Shown here: in pieces, positions 1 to 10,000 of the stretch | Position numbering within the stretch: position 1 is the first letter of the stretch | How the letters are laid out: each line of letters starts with the position of its first letter | NCBI GenBank assembly: GCA_014728875.1 | Contig: WJKV01000011.1 | Coordinates: 1-26,722 of the forward strand | From: Candidatus Woesearchaeota archaeon | GTDB lineage: Archaea > Nanobdellota > Nanobdellia > Woesearchaeales > WJKV01 | Reading direction: 5' to 3' | Length of the DNA stretch: 26,722 nucleotides | Notes under the pieces: generated by a model | Database searches by the model: none | What the model saw: only the letters and a program-made list of their open reading frames with translations | Told to the model about the DNA's origin: nothing | Made by a program: the position numbers and the translations under genes

Positions 1-433
1 GGTTCTTTCCATGTTTTCTTGTGCCCTGCGGAAACATGATGAATCCTTCATCTTGGCTAACGATTTCCTTTATTATTTTCAATGTCAATGAGCTGGGATT
101 TTCCCTGTTGACAGGAAAACAGCCAAGCAGCCGGATCAGTTTGGAAAAGCCGAATTGTCTGCATAATCTGTGCGTGAACAGCTCTTCCCTTCCCATGTAG
201 TGTGTCTTTCTTGAAAACGAATGGCCCAGCATGGGAGGATCGTATGCTGTCATGTGGTTTGAATATATTACAAAGGGTCCTTCCCTTGGCACGTGCTTGC
301 TGCCTTTCACATCAACATTCATCACAGCCCTGAAATATACAGTACAAAAAATCCTTCCAAAATCATACAACGGCCCCCAATATCCGTATTCTCTTTCCTT
401 GAAAAGATTAGAAAATTTCTCTTTTCCTGCCAT
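1..433 (-). CDS. PlsC-type 1-acylglycerol-3-phosphate acyltransferase-like protein, partial (3' end outside window)
   Basis: Translating the minus strand gives an open frame that runs off the left edge. It carries the hallmark lysophospholipid acyltransferase motifs in order: NHMTAYD (the catalytic NHx4D motif), a GREELF block, a FPVNRE block and FPQGTR (the substrate-binding block, usually FPEGTR). This family transfers acyl groups to lysophosphatidic acid or similar acceptors at the membrane. The first in-frame ATG is at 433; a good TATA box sits about 28 bases upstream, so the mRNA is probably leaderless. The frame is open further upstream to a stop near 480 without another ATG. The gene is divergent from rnp3. 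The Glu-to-Gln change in the last motif is unusual, and ester-lipid acyltransferases are unexpected in archaea with ether lipids, so the real substrate is unknown. Family assignment is firm; activity is not. Confidence 0.85.
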   Translation of the reverse strand, partial: MAGKEKFSNLFKEREYGYWGPLYDFGRIFCTVYFRAVMNVDVKGSKHVPREGPFVIYSNHMTAYDPPMLGHSFSRKTHYMGREELFTHRLCRQFGFSKLIRLLGCFPVNRENPSSLTLKIIKEIVSQDEGFIMFPQGTRKHGKN

Positions 434-454
434 TCCTTGCTTGATGCGTTCGGC

Positions 455-470
455 GAATATATAAAATTTA
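455..470 (-). promoter_or_regulatory. TATA-box promoter of the acyltransferase gene
   Basis: On the minus strand this stretch reads AAATTTTATATATTC. Its centre lies about 28 bases before the ATG at 433, the usual archaeal TATA-to-start distance, which implies a leaderless transcript. No ribosome binding site is needed or convincing. Confidence 0.6.
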
Positions 471-500
471 TCGTGAGTTCATGCTCTTTAAACAATAACC

Positions 501-510
501 TTAATAAAGG
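501..510 (+). promoter_or_regulatory. Weak TATA-like element before rnp3
   Basis: TTAATAAAGG lies about 26 bases upstream of the ATG at 532, in a 98-base divergent intergenic region. The match to an archaeal TATA box is modest. If functional it would give a leaderless rnp3 transcript. Confidence 0.35.
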
Positions 511-531
511 AAAATTCCCTTGCAGCCTAGT

Positions 532-1167
532 ATGATAGACATTGTCGTGCCCAAGAACGATGAAAGTAAATTTGTGCAGATGGCAATCAAACTAGGTTAT
601 GACGGGCTTGTCTTTTTATATGATCAAAACAGCAAAAAGAGTCTAAGCAGCGCCCTGGAATTAAAGGAAAAGGAAAAAAGAATAAAGATTTTTACAGCGT
701 ATGCTACAGACAAAAAGAGGAATCTGCCTAAAGTTGATTTGTTTTTGACTGCAAACAGCGATCGAAAATTCCTGAAAAAAGGTTTTGACATGGTATATGA
801 TACAGAGCTAAATATCCAGGATACTATGAAGCAGAGACAGGGAGGCCTTAATCAAGTTTTGTGCAATCTGATGAAAGAAAACAAGGTTTCATACTGTATC
901 TCTTTTTCTTCTTTTTTGAACTCTTCCAGGAGAGCTGACTTGATCGGCAAAATGATGCAGAATCTTCTATTGTGCCAGAAATACAATGTGAGAACTTGTA
1001 TTGCCTCGTTCGCAAACAATGTGTTTGAGATGAAGAATCCAGAGGATCTGAAAGCATTCCTGGACCTGTTGGGAGCAAAAGACAGCAAGAAAGTCCTGTC
1101 ACAGCTAAATAATATATTGGAACATAAGAAAAAGAGAATGCTGGCACCAGGAATAGAACAGATTTAA
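532..1167 (+). CDS. rnp3: Ribonuclease P protein component 3 (Rpp30 homologue)
   Basis: About 211 residues, the normal size for archaeal Rpp30. This subunit of the RNase P holoenzyme pairs with Pop5 and helps the RNA subunit remove tRNA 5' leaders. Family features are visible: an N-terminal MIDIVVP strand, KLGYDGLVFLYD, a central R-Q-G-G-L-N-Q segment, a CISFSSFLNSSRRADLIGKM-type block and a C-terminal NPEDLKAFLDLLG segment, as expected of a PHP-like TIM-barrel fold. An upstream TTG at 520 is in frame, but the ATG at 532 begins exactly where the family's first beta strand begins and has a TATA-like element at leaderless spacing, so it is preferred. Pop5 and L15e, frequent neighbours in other archaea, are not adjacent here. 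Confidence 0.88.
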   Translation: MIDIVVPKNDESKFVQMAIKLGYDGLVFLYDQNSKKSLSSALELKEKEKRIKIFTAYATDKKRNLPKVDLFLTANSDRKFLKKGFDMVYDTELNIQDTMKQRQGGLNQVLCNLMKENKVSYCISFSSFLNSSRRADLIGKMMQNLLLCQKYNVRTCIASFANNVFEMKNPEDLKAFLDLLGAKDSKKVLSQLNNILEHKKKRMLAPGIEQI

Positions 1168-1179
1168 TTCTGGTAAACA

Positions 1180-1226
1180 TTTATAAAGCAAAAGAAATTA
1201 ATAGAAGTTATAACTGAAAGAGGTTG
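1180..1226 (+). promoter_or_regulatory. TATA box and ribosome binding site for the 400-residue secreted protein
   Basis: TTTATAAAG at 1180-1188 predicts a transcript start near 1208. A purine-rich GAAAGAGGTTGA at 1216-1227 precedes the ATG at 1229. The gene therefore probably has its own promoter and a short leader with a ribosome binding site, unlike the leaderless genes to its left. Confidence 0.5.
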
Positions 1227-1228
1227 AA

Positions 1229-2431
1229 ATGCGCAGAAAAACACCATCTATGGGTACGATTCTCTTATTTTTGCTAATTTTATCAATAATGACAACATTA
1301 TTAATTTCATCCTTTGCAGCTGCTGTCCAGAAAGCAGACTGGCTGGAATACAAGACTGGCAACTGTTCTATGAGCGAATGCTTTCTTGATCCTACTGCGA
1401 GCGATAATGTGAGCGGTGACCAGCAGGAGTCTAAATGCAAGCCTGACGATTGGTACAGCAAAGTCACTTTGATTGACGGTGTCTGGAGAGAGAATTACGA
1501 CAACAACAGAGTGGCTGATCTGTACTGCGGGAACGGAAACTGGACGACAAGAACCAGTTTTATCGCGCAGAAGATGCTTACCATACCTGCTGCAAACGAA
1601 GACTATGTGCTTTCCTGCGGGCCGCCCAGCGAGGTCCTTGTGGATCAAGGCATCGGAAAAAAAGCTTTTGATCCTACTGCCAGCAAAGAAAAAAGGTTCA
1701 CGAACGAATATGATAGAAGTGTGTTCAACAGTCTGTGCATCTTATTGTACAAGGGCGATCTGATTGTAGGAACGAGCTTCAACGAGCTGGGAAACAATAT
1801 AAACATTTCCTTGCAGAACCAGATACAGCTGGACGAGGCTTTGTATGAAGCATTCGACATTGACTCTGTTGATCTGTCAGGCTGTTCCGGGAGCACGAAC
1901 AAGTACGATTTCAGGAGGTGCAGCATCAGTACCAGCGGCTCCAATCCAGAAATGTACTATAATAATTTCACCCAGTCTTTTATTTATACGCCGAACGGCG
2001 GGGATGTGCTGAGGCAGGGATTCATCTATAATTTATATGATCTGTTTATTACTCCAATCCTGAACCTGCTGGAGATAACTGACAGGACCTTGTTCGAGCT
2101 CAGTCCTGAGCCGTTAGAGGAAAGCAAGCTCTTCAAGAATCTCTACAGAAACAAGAACGGCAACAGACTTATTTCTGCTGTGATCGAACCCAAGCATTAC
2201 AGCGGAAGAACAATAAATGAATATTTCACAGCATCCTATGTCGGTTTTTCAGAAGACATCTGTGAAAGCGTGGACATCTACGATGACAATGTCGCAGGCG
2301 GAATCATAATATGCAGGAAAGACGGAAACAGGCAGACCATCTTCACAGTGAGCAAGAGCAGCACTTTCATACAGAAGACAGTGCCTGTCAGTTTTGTGAA
2401 AGACATGACGCACGGGATGAGGCTGCAATAA
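1229..2431 (+). CDS. Secreted protein of unknown function with N-terminal signal helix
   Basis: 400 residues. Residues 1-9 are basic and 10-32 form one strong hydrophobic helix ending in SSFAAA, which suits a Sec signal peptide or an uncleaved anchor. The remainder is predicted to be extracellular: it is rich in Cys (for example CSMSEC near 46-51, CGNGNW and CGPP blocks) and contains several Asn-X-Ser/Thr sequons (NCS, NVS, NWT, NIS, NFT), consistent with disulfides and N-glycosylation. No known domain is recognised. It lies 26 bases upstream of the next gene, whose start follows a GAGGAG ribosome binding site, so the two are probably co-transcribed. Assignment as a surface or secreted protein is inference from topology and context. 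Confidence 0.75.
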   Translation: MRRKTPSMGTILLFLLILSIMTTLLISSFAAAVQKADWLEYKTGNCSMSECFLDPTASDNVSGDQQESKCKPDDWYSKVTLIDGVWRENYDNNRVADLYCGNGNWTTRTSFIAQKMLTIPAANEDYVLSCGPPSEVLVDQGIGKKAFDPTASKEKRFTNEYDRSVFNSLCILLYKGDLIVGTSFNELGNNINISLQNQIQLDEALYEAFDIDSVDLSGCSGSTNKYDFRRCSISTSGSNPEMYYNNFTQSFIYTPNGGDVLRQGFIYNLYDLFITPILNLLEITDRTLFELSPEPLEESKLFKNLYRNKNGNRLISAVIEPKHYSGRTINEYFTASYVGFSEDICESVDIYDDNVAGGIIICRKDGNRQTIFTVSKSSTFIQKTVPVSFVKDMTHGMRLQ

Positions 2432-2457
2432 AAACCGCAATAAAAAAGAGGAGTCAG

Positions 2458-3942
2458 ATGAAAAAAGGCCAAGTCACACTGTTCATCATCATCGGAATTA
2501 TTATCCTGGTAGTATTCTTTTTCTTGTTCTACATAACCCAAAGGTTGACTCCTGGCGAGCAGGAAATGGAGCAGTTGACTGTCGCAAAAAGCAAGCTGAG
2601 GAGCGCGCCTCTGCGTTATTATGTCGAGAGCTGTATCCAGAAATCTTTTGAAGAGGGTCTGAACATGATTTCCCTGCAGGGAGGCAGGATATTTATGGAA
2701 CAGCCGTACAGCACTCTGCCCTGTTCTGCTGACGGGCAGAACAGCTGCACACCGGCTTCAAAAGGAGGTAGTGTTAAAAAAATTATAGGAAACAAAGAGT
2801 ATCATGTGAATTATCTGATAACCAAGAATCCTAACATTTTTCCTCAGCACCAATATCCCAGAGAGCCGTGCGTAAAAAATTTCAGCTGGCCGTACTGCAA
2901 TTTCACTTATGACAAGGATGCTGCTGTCGAACCCAGGCTCGGCTGGAATTATCTTCCTCCGTTGAAAGCAAGCAAAGGGTCTATTGAAGCCCAGCTGGAA
3001 AATTATGTTGCTAAGAAAACAAACGACTGCATAGATTTCGGAGAAATAACCAATATAACCGGCATCCCCTACAGGATCGGGGAAGGTGACGCAGAAGTTG
3101 ACATTGTTTTCACTGCGCAAGATACAAGAATTATTGTGGATCTGCCTTTGCAGATAACAGGCGCCGGCATGCAGACTACTTCTGATGTTGAGCATTTTGA
3201 ATTGTTGACGAAGATGAAGTATGAATATCTGCATACTTTCATTTTCAACCTGATAAACGAAGAAATAGCAGACTTGAACTTCAGCATCTCAGAAGATTAT
3301 ACAGAACTTGACAGCTACAGGCAAGGTTATTCGCTCACGATAGAAAAGGATACAGAAGCAAGGACCGGCGATGACATGATAATTATATCCGATGATAATA
3401 TCCAAATAGACGGCAAGCCGTTAAAGTTCCAGTTCGTGCGCGAAGATGTGCCGCCTGTTCTTAATTATGTGACAGACGGCAGTGCTCCTGGCTATGACGC
3501 AATCTGGCAGTTCCCGCCGGATCCCAGTGTGCAGACGATGACAAAGACAATAAGACCGGGCGCGGTCGACATGAACGAAGATGAACCCAATTTTATATTC
3601 TCTTACAGAGGATGGGGAAGAGATTATTTTGAGATGTTTGTCGCAGGGCAATTGAAAAGATGGAATCCTGGCCAGAATGAAGGATGGCAGTTTAACCCGA
3701 GCAATGGCCGCGGATCCATTGTTGTAAACAGGACAAGGGATACGAATCCTCCCAAACATAATTTCACTATCCGGGTAAGCGACGGACAATTGTTTGATCA
3801 ACAGACAGTGAGATTATTCGTGGTTAACATTCCAGGGATGCCGGGCGCGCCAACTGTTCCGCCTGCACCTGCTGCGCCGCCGGCATCAGGATTTCCCAGC
3901 CTGCCGCCGCCACCGCCAGCACCGACCACTGGTTCCTCTTAG
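2458..3942 (+). CDS. Membrane-anchored surface protein with prepilin-like N-terminus, cadherin/Ig-like domain and Pro-rich tail
   Basis: The start at 2458 is chosen because it follows AAGAGGAGTCAG and begins MKKGQVTLFIIIG, a prepilin-like segment before a helix (residues 6-26); the frame is open to 2311 but that would bury this motif and overlap the upstream gene. Length is 494 residues. Residues 50-80 hold a segment with Val-Glu-Ser-Cys and Leu-Gln-Gly-Gly-Arg-Ile, a pattern I recall from other DPANN proteins with this N-terminus. Residues 330-465 look like a beta-sandwich (cadherin or He_PIG-like), with FTIRVSDGQ near the end. Residues 466-494 are Pro/Ala-rich, ending at the C-terminus. The protein is probably held in the membrane by its N-terminus and exposed outside. 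Function unknown. Confidence 0.75.
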   Translation: MKKGQVTLFIIIGIIILVVFFFLFYITQRLTPGEQEMEQLTVAKSKLRSAPLRYYVESCIQKSFEEGLNMISLQGGRIFMEQPYSTLPCSADGQNSCTPASKGGSVKKIIGNKEYHVNYLITKNPNIFPQHQYPREPCVKNFSWPYCNFTYDKDAAVEPRLGWNYLPPLKASKGSIEAQLENYVAKKTNDCIDFGEITNITGIPYRIGEGDAEVDIVFTAQDTRIIVDLPLQITGAGMQTTSDVEHFELLTKMKYEYLHTFIFNLINEEIADLNFSISEDYTELDSYRQGYSLTIEKDTEARTGDDMIIISDDNIQIDGKPLKFQFVREDVPPVLNYVTDGSAPGYDAIWQFPPDPSVQTMTKTIRPGAVDMNEDEPNFIFSYRGWGRDYFEMFVAGQLKRWNPGQNEGWQFNPSNGRGSIVVNRTRDTNPPKHNFTIRVSDGQLFDQQTVRLFVVNIPGMPGAPTVPPAPAAPPASGFPSLPPPPPAPTTGSS

Positions 3943-3968
3943 ATTTCTATATGCAGATTACCACAAGA

Positions 3969-4029
3969 TTTATAAACTAAATTATGTTCAAATTATAAAA
4001 ATCGGGTTGAAAGAGAGGGTTGGATAGGT
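3969..4029 (+). promoter_or_regulatory. TATA box and purine-rich ribosome binding region of the giant surface-protein gene
   Basis: TTTATAAAC at 3969-3977 predicts a transcript start near 3998. The leader then holds AAGAGAGGGT at 4011-4020 and GGATAGG just before the ATG at 4030. The 87-base gap contains nothing else recognisable. Confidence 0.5.
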
Positions 4030-7000
4030 ATGAAGAAAAGAGGTGGAAAGAGTAGAGTATCAAGATCATTGTTTTTGATTTTTCTCTTCTCACTATTTGT
4101 AATTTCAGCCTGTTTTGTTTCTGCAACCTGCTGCGTGAATGAGCAGACAAGCTTCACAAGCACTGCTGTTGATGTTACATGCATTGATAACCTGCCAAGC
4201 ACACAGTGTTTCAGCGGTTTCTTTTCAAATGCTACAACATGCAAGGATGTCCAGCAATGCGGCTGTTGTGTCTGCAATTATGGCAGTGCGAATCCTACTG
4301 TTTATAAAGGAGGGGATTTGAGGGTCAGCAACAATTTCTGCGCAGCTTTCTGCGCTCCTTATTCTTATAATCTTATTCCTGGTCTTACAACCGCGTCCTG
4401 CAGCCAACAGGAAAATGCGACAGGAATCAGCGGTTATGTTTTTGACAGTGACGGAAATCCTGTTCACGGCGCACAGGTCACAGAGACAGGGGGAAGCAGT
4501 GATGTGACAGATGCGCAGGGCAAGTATAGCTTGTCAGTTTTCCAGCAGACAACAACAGTCACCGCTTCAAAGGCGAATGTCCAGAACAACATAAATGTAA
4601 ATGTCGCAACAAAAAAGACAGGGTGGAACATAACCCTCGATCTGGCAGCAGTGAGCGCAGATCTCGTCGGAAAGATAACGCCCCTGATAAGCGGTGTTCC
4701 GAGTCCGACCCCTTTGTCGAATGTTGTTGTGACTGTGACAGACGGCGTGAATCAGTTTGCTACAGAGACAGACGTTGCAGGCGAGTACGAATTCATCGCC
4801 ATACCCATCTCAGACTATGCATTGACAGCCAACAGGTGCGGATTTTTCCCTGAAAGCGCGCAGGTCTCTGTAACTGCGCCATTGACAAGAAAAGACATCT
4901 CATTAAGAAGCGCGCCGCAGGAAACATTGACCGGCGTTGTAAAAGATTTGCAGAACCGCCCAGTGAAAGATGCAGATATAGCAATAAGTCCCAAAAGGGG
5001 CATTGTCCAGAAAAGCGATGAGCAGGGGATCTATCGGGTGACTAATCTGGACAGCAATTGCCAGTATACTGTAACTGCTACAAAAGCCCCGCAGTATCAG
5101 GACAGCTCAAAAACAAAGAGCATATATGCGACAGATCCATTGACAACAAACACTCTGGATTTCGTCCTTGAGCCCAGTGTGATGTTTGATTTCTGTACAG
5201 ATATTGGAGACTGCCGGGGCGAAGATCTCATTCTTGGAACGCCGGATGACTGCGGCTGTCCGCCCAACTATGTTTGCAATCAATTGACAGGAAACTGTGA
5301 CAGGAAGCCGACAATCGACTGCTGCGATTATGATTTCCTGTGCCAGCCGCCGCAGGCCAGGAGCGGAGTCACTGCGCAATGCGGGAGCGAAAAAGAGACT
5401 TGCAGCAATGTGTGCGCTGAAATTATTAATTGTCCAGCAGATGAAAAACTGAGCAATCAGAATACGGACGGCGTCTGCAAATGCGCAGGAGAAACAGTGA
5501 CCATACTTCAAAGCCTTGCAGACCAGTATGGTTTTGAGAATACAGCAGGCAAATACTGTTGTCCGTTTTCTCCTGTAAGCATCAGCGAAGTGCCGTGCGA
5601 ATTCCAGCAGAAAGCTGCAATCGTCGGGATTGTTGTGAGCAGGATCGACGGAGAGCCAATAGACGCAACAGTAACTGCTGATCCCAATACTGCCGGAGAA
5701 CAAAGCACGATGAGCAGTTCTGTTGACGGTTCATATGTCTTGTTTGTGGACCCAAATATAGACCATACCATTAATTTTAAACGGCCTCCGCTGTACGAGC
5801 CAGAGACAAGAGTTGTCAGGGCTGGGAACCTGGCAGTGGGCGAAACTTTCACTCTGGATGTCAGTCTTGGAATCGTCGCGCGCACCTGCGACTATCCTTC
5901 CACCCCAGAAGTTCCTGATTTTGTAGCTGAAAATGTAGTATGTAAGAACCAGGCAAGACTTACATGGAACAATGAGTATTGCAGGAATACAGATGGTGTG
6001 CAGTCTTTTATAATTACTGCAGATAATTTGAACAAGACCTATGTTGTAAGTCCTGACAACGACGAACTGATAATAAAAGATCTGGACTGGAACGAACTGT
6101 ATTCCTTTTCCATACAAGCCAAGTATTCAGATCATAACAGTCCGAGGACGAGCCGGGCAGTGGCTGTTTCTGGTTTTGATCCTGGAGACGAGGAATGCGA
6201 TGGCAGGTGCGACAGTGAAGAGTTTTGTCTGGACAATACAAAAAGAAGAATGTGCGACCAGAACAATCATGTTACTACTGACCTGCTTTCGCCCAACTAT
6301 TTCCCCGACTGTGAACAGCACCAGCAGACAACAGGCAGCGATTATGCATTTGTCTGCATCGGCTCCGGCGCGAACAAAAGAACAAAATGCGTGGAACAGA
6401 GCAAGTGCGGTTTTGACCTTACAAATCCGGTGCCTTTCTTGGGCCTGCTTTTCAACAGCCTCAAGTGTTCAAAGAACCCCGCGACCAAGAATGACAGGGG
6501 TTGCTATATGGACAGGTCCGGCAGCGTGAAAAATTTCTGTTATCCTTGTCCTGATTCAGAAAACATAACATGTTCGGATTACAAGAGCAAATATGCATGC
6601 GAGCAAAACAAGTGTCTTGTGCCAGAAGACTGTATATGGTATTCTCCTGAATTTACCGGCATGGGCGAGGGCTTCTGCGTCGACAGCGATACTTTGAGCA
6701 AGACAAAATACAAGCAAAGAGAACAGATGACTGTCAATCTTTTGAATGAAACAATAAAGCAGAGCAAGTGCAGTCTTTGTTCCAAGCAGGGCAAGATCTT
6801 CAATAATGTTGGCTGCGAACAGGACGCATGCAGCAGGCTGGGCTTCTGCTATGCAGAACTTGACAATAAGAACATAAGCAGCTGCGTGCAGTGCAGTTTC
6901 ACTCCGCCTGTCACCACTTGCAACGATTTCAAGACAGAAGAAAGTTGTATCAGTGCGACAGGTGAAAATCAAGAATTCGTTCTATTCTCTTCTTCTCTTC

Positions 7001-10000
7001 CGGAAAGTGCAAAATACAGCGATGATGCCTGCGGCATCGGAAGATGCATCTGGGACGATCAAAGAAACGGATGTTACAAAGATGGTAACGGTGACGGTCA
7101 AGCAGATTGTGTCACTATTGAATTTGGCGTGGAAGCTTTCAACCCGATTTGTGAGCTTGACATAATTCCTCCAACCACCACGCCAAACAGTGACACATTA
7201 ATATTAGGAAATGCCTCGGACAGGAACACTGTGAATTTCACAGTGTCTGAGGCCATTTCTAATTTTTATTATTGCATATACAAGGAAGGAGGGACCAGGT
7301 GTTCTGTAATGAAGAAGATCAGCGGCACAAATTCCAACCGAGTCAAAGGAAATGTTGTTTCTGTACGGCCTGTGGAAGAGTTTAAGAATGCAATATACAA
7401 AGAAGGAAACTACAGGATAAGATATTATGCAGAAGATGCGAGCAAGAACAAGGAACTGCTGAAAGAAGTGGCTGTCTTTGTCGATACTAAAAAACCGGGC
7501 ATCACTATACAGAACCAGTCAGTCTGTGTCAACTGCGATCTTCAGATCGACTGCAGTGCAGAAGAAAGCTATCTTTCCAAACTGGTGTTGAGCATACAGA
7601 GCGATGAACTGGTTGCATGCAAAGCATATTTCATAGAGCCGGGGGACAGTCTCGAGACAACAACACAGAAATCAGACCTGATGATAGACATTGCAACCAG
7701 CGGCATTCTTTCTTATCCGAGGGCCGCAGGAGCCTCTGGCCTGGAAGACGGCAATTACAGGCTTTATCTTCAGTGCGAAGATGTGGTGGGAAACGAATTC
7801 AAGAAACAGTATTTTTTTAAGATTGACCAGCTGAAAGGAATAAAAAATGTCAAGCCAGTCGGTCCCATTAAAAACACTGCCGTGCGGTTTGAAGCAGACA
7901 CTGTCAAACCTTCTGACTGCACTATTTCTGTAGACGGAGGGAGCAGGATAAAGATGGACCAGTTGGCCGGCGGCAGAAAGCACGCCCTGGAGAAGAACTT
8001 TGTAGAGAATAGTTATCATTATTATAACATAAGATGCGATGAGAAATACAGCATAACACCTAACAGATGCGACAGCGAAAGGTACGAATTCTCGATAGAT
8101 AATAGTGCGCCTGCAACTGTTGCCAGAATTAACGACAGACTCTTTGACGAAGACGGCTGGACGATTTTCTTGACTGATCCTGCCATTCTAAAACTTTACT
8201 CTACAGATGAAAGCGTCAAACAAAACAGGATACAGTTCGGGGCGGACCATATAGCGTACTGTTATAGGGAGGATCTTCTGCCGTGCGTGCCAGGACAGAG
8301 TGTTAACAGCTACAGGGTTTTTGCAGACGCGCAGTCAGGGACAGCAGAGATAAAGATTCCTGTGGATAAGAATCTTAAGATGTGCTATCATGCGATCGAC
8401 AAGGGCGGAAGAAAAGAAACAACCAAGTGCGGCAAGATCTTGTTCACTGTGCCTCCTTCTGTGGACCTAATTTCGCCTGTGAACGATTATGTGACCAATA
8501 AACTGCACATAACAGTGAATGCGACGCATGACGCAGATAATGCGACAGATCCGTTGATAACAACTTTCAACGGCGAGGATTTCATCGCGGTCGCAGCGCA
8601 ATTAATCGACAGCCAAATCTACGGGATCTTGACATTCCTGTTCCCGGGCCTTAACCGGGTAAGTGCAAGAGTCAGGGACGGTGCCGGCGTCTTCGGAGAA
8701 GATACTGTTAATGTGTATTACGACAAGGAAGGCCCTTCTATACAGATGACTTCTGACGAAGTGATCGAATACAACCAGCCGTTCTTGCTGAGCGCAGAGA
8801 TCAAGGATCTAGAATGGACCTCCATAGACACTGCTGACAATATCGGGGAAGTGACAGATGCCGTGGTCGCAATACAAAGCCCTGTCATGAGCAGGACATA
8901 CAATATGACAAAACAAGGCTCTATGTGGAGCGCTTACATTGTGCCTTCTGTCGATTCTGCAGGCTTTGCAGATTTCCTGCCCGGCAAATACAGCATTACC
9001 TTCAATGCAAAAGACGGTTTTGGCAATGAAAATTCAAAGCAGTACGAGATAGAGATAAAGGATACGATTCCTGCAAACATCACTATAGATCTTCTGACGC
9101 CGAACATTCCTCTGCCTCCTTTCAGGGAAGAGGATGTTTTCTATACGAAAGAAAGGATGCCTGTCATCCGGGTAAGGACGACAGAGCCTGCAGAATGCCA
9201 ACTAAGGATAAGTTCTATAGCTCCCACAATAACCGAAGACTTTGTCACAAACGACAGCAGGACCCATCTTTTCAGCAGCCAGAACTTGCTGAGCTTCAGT
9301 CCTGGAAAAGAACAGAGGTTCAGCGCACAGATTGTATGCAGGGATCTTTTTGCGCAGACAACACAGGATACGAACATTGTGATAGATTATGATGATGTTG
9401 CTCCTAATCTGCAGATATTCAGCAGTGAAGGAAAAAATAAGATACACAAAAAAGGGACTGTCTACTTATTGTCAGAAAGGAATAATGTCGGAGATCTTTC
9501 AACGAGAATCTCTGTGACTGACGCCAGGAGAGGAGAGGAAATAAAGTGCGGTTTGAACTGTTCAAACAGGGGGAAAAGCTGCGGAACGCATCATCAGAAT
9601 TCGGTGCTGCCTGTGCTGGGTGAAGACACTTTCAAGCGTGTGCAGGAAGAGATAATAGATTATGACCTGGAGGTAGATAAGACAGGCGAGTTTAATTATT
9701 TGCTGACATGCACGGATAAAGCCAAAAATGCCGCATCCGGAGAATTTACCATTCTTGTTGAAAAAGAAGAACCGACAGTCAACCTCACTCTTCCTACTAT
9801 CGGACCTGAGCCTGGAATAAACCTGCAAAGCGCAGACACTGGCTCGCCTGTGATTGCAGACATTGGTGCCAGGACCATCTATAACAAGCTTGGCGTCATA
9901 GCCGACAGCCAGAGAGAAAACTACAAAAAATTCATCATAGTGGACGGCAAGTCAGGCAATACAATACCCGTACAATTGATTGCAGACGTGAGCGAGAGGA

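Noticed and set aside
520..531. TTG start of rnp3 at 520, adding MQPS
   Set aside because: The ATG at 532 gives the normal family N-terminus and suits the promoter spacing better.
231..535. Plus-strand frames of 77 and 80 residues over the left end
   Set aside because: They are antisense to the acyltransferase frame, which has clear family motifs on the minus strand.
2311..2457. Upstream extension of the 2458 gene
   Set aside because: It would overlap the preceding gene by 120 bases, has a charged, low-complexity sequence and would place the prepilin-like leader internally. GAGGAG precedes the ATG at 2458.
2758..3234. Minus-strand frame of 158 residues
   Set aside because: It is fully antisense to a well-supported plus-strand coding region and has no recognisable motif or start signals.
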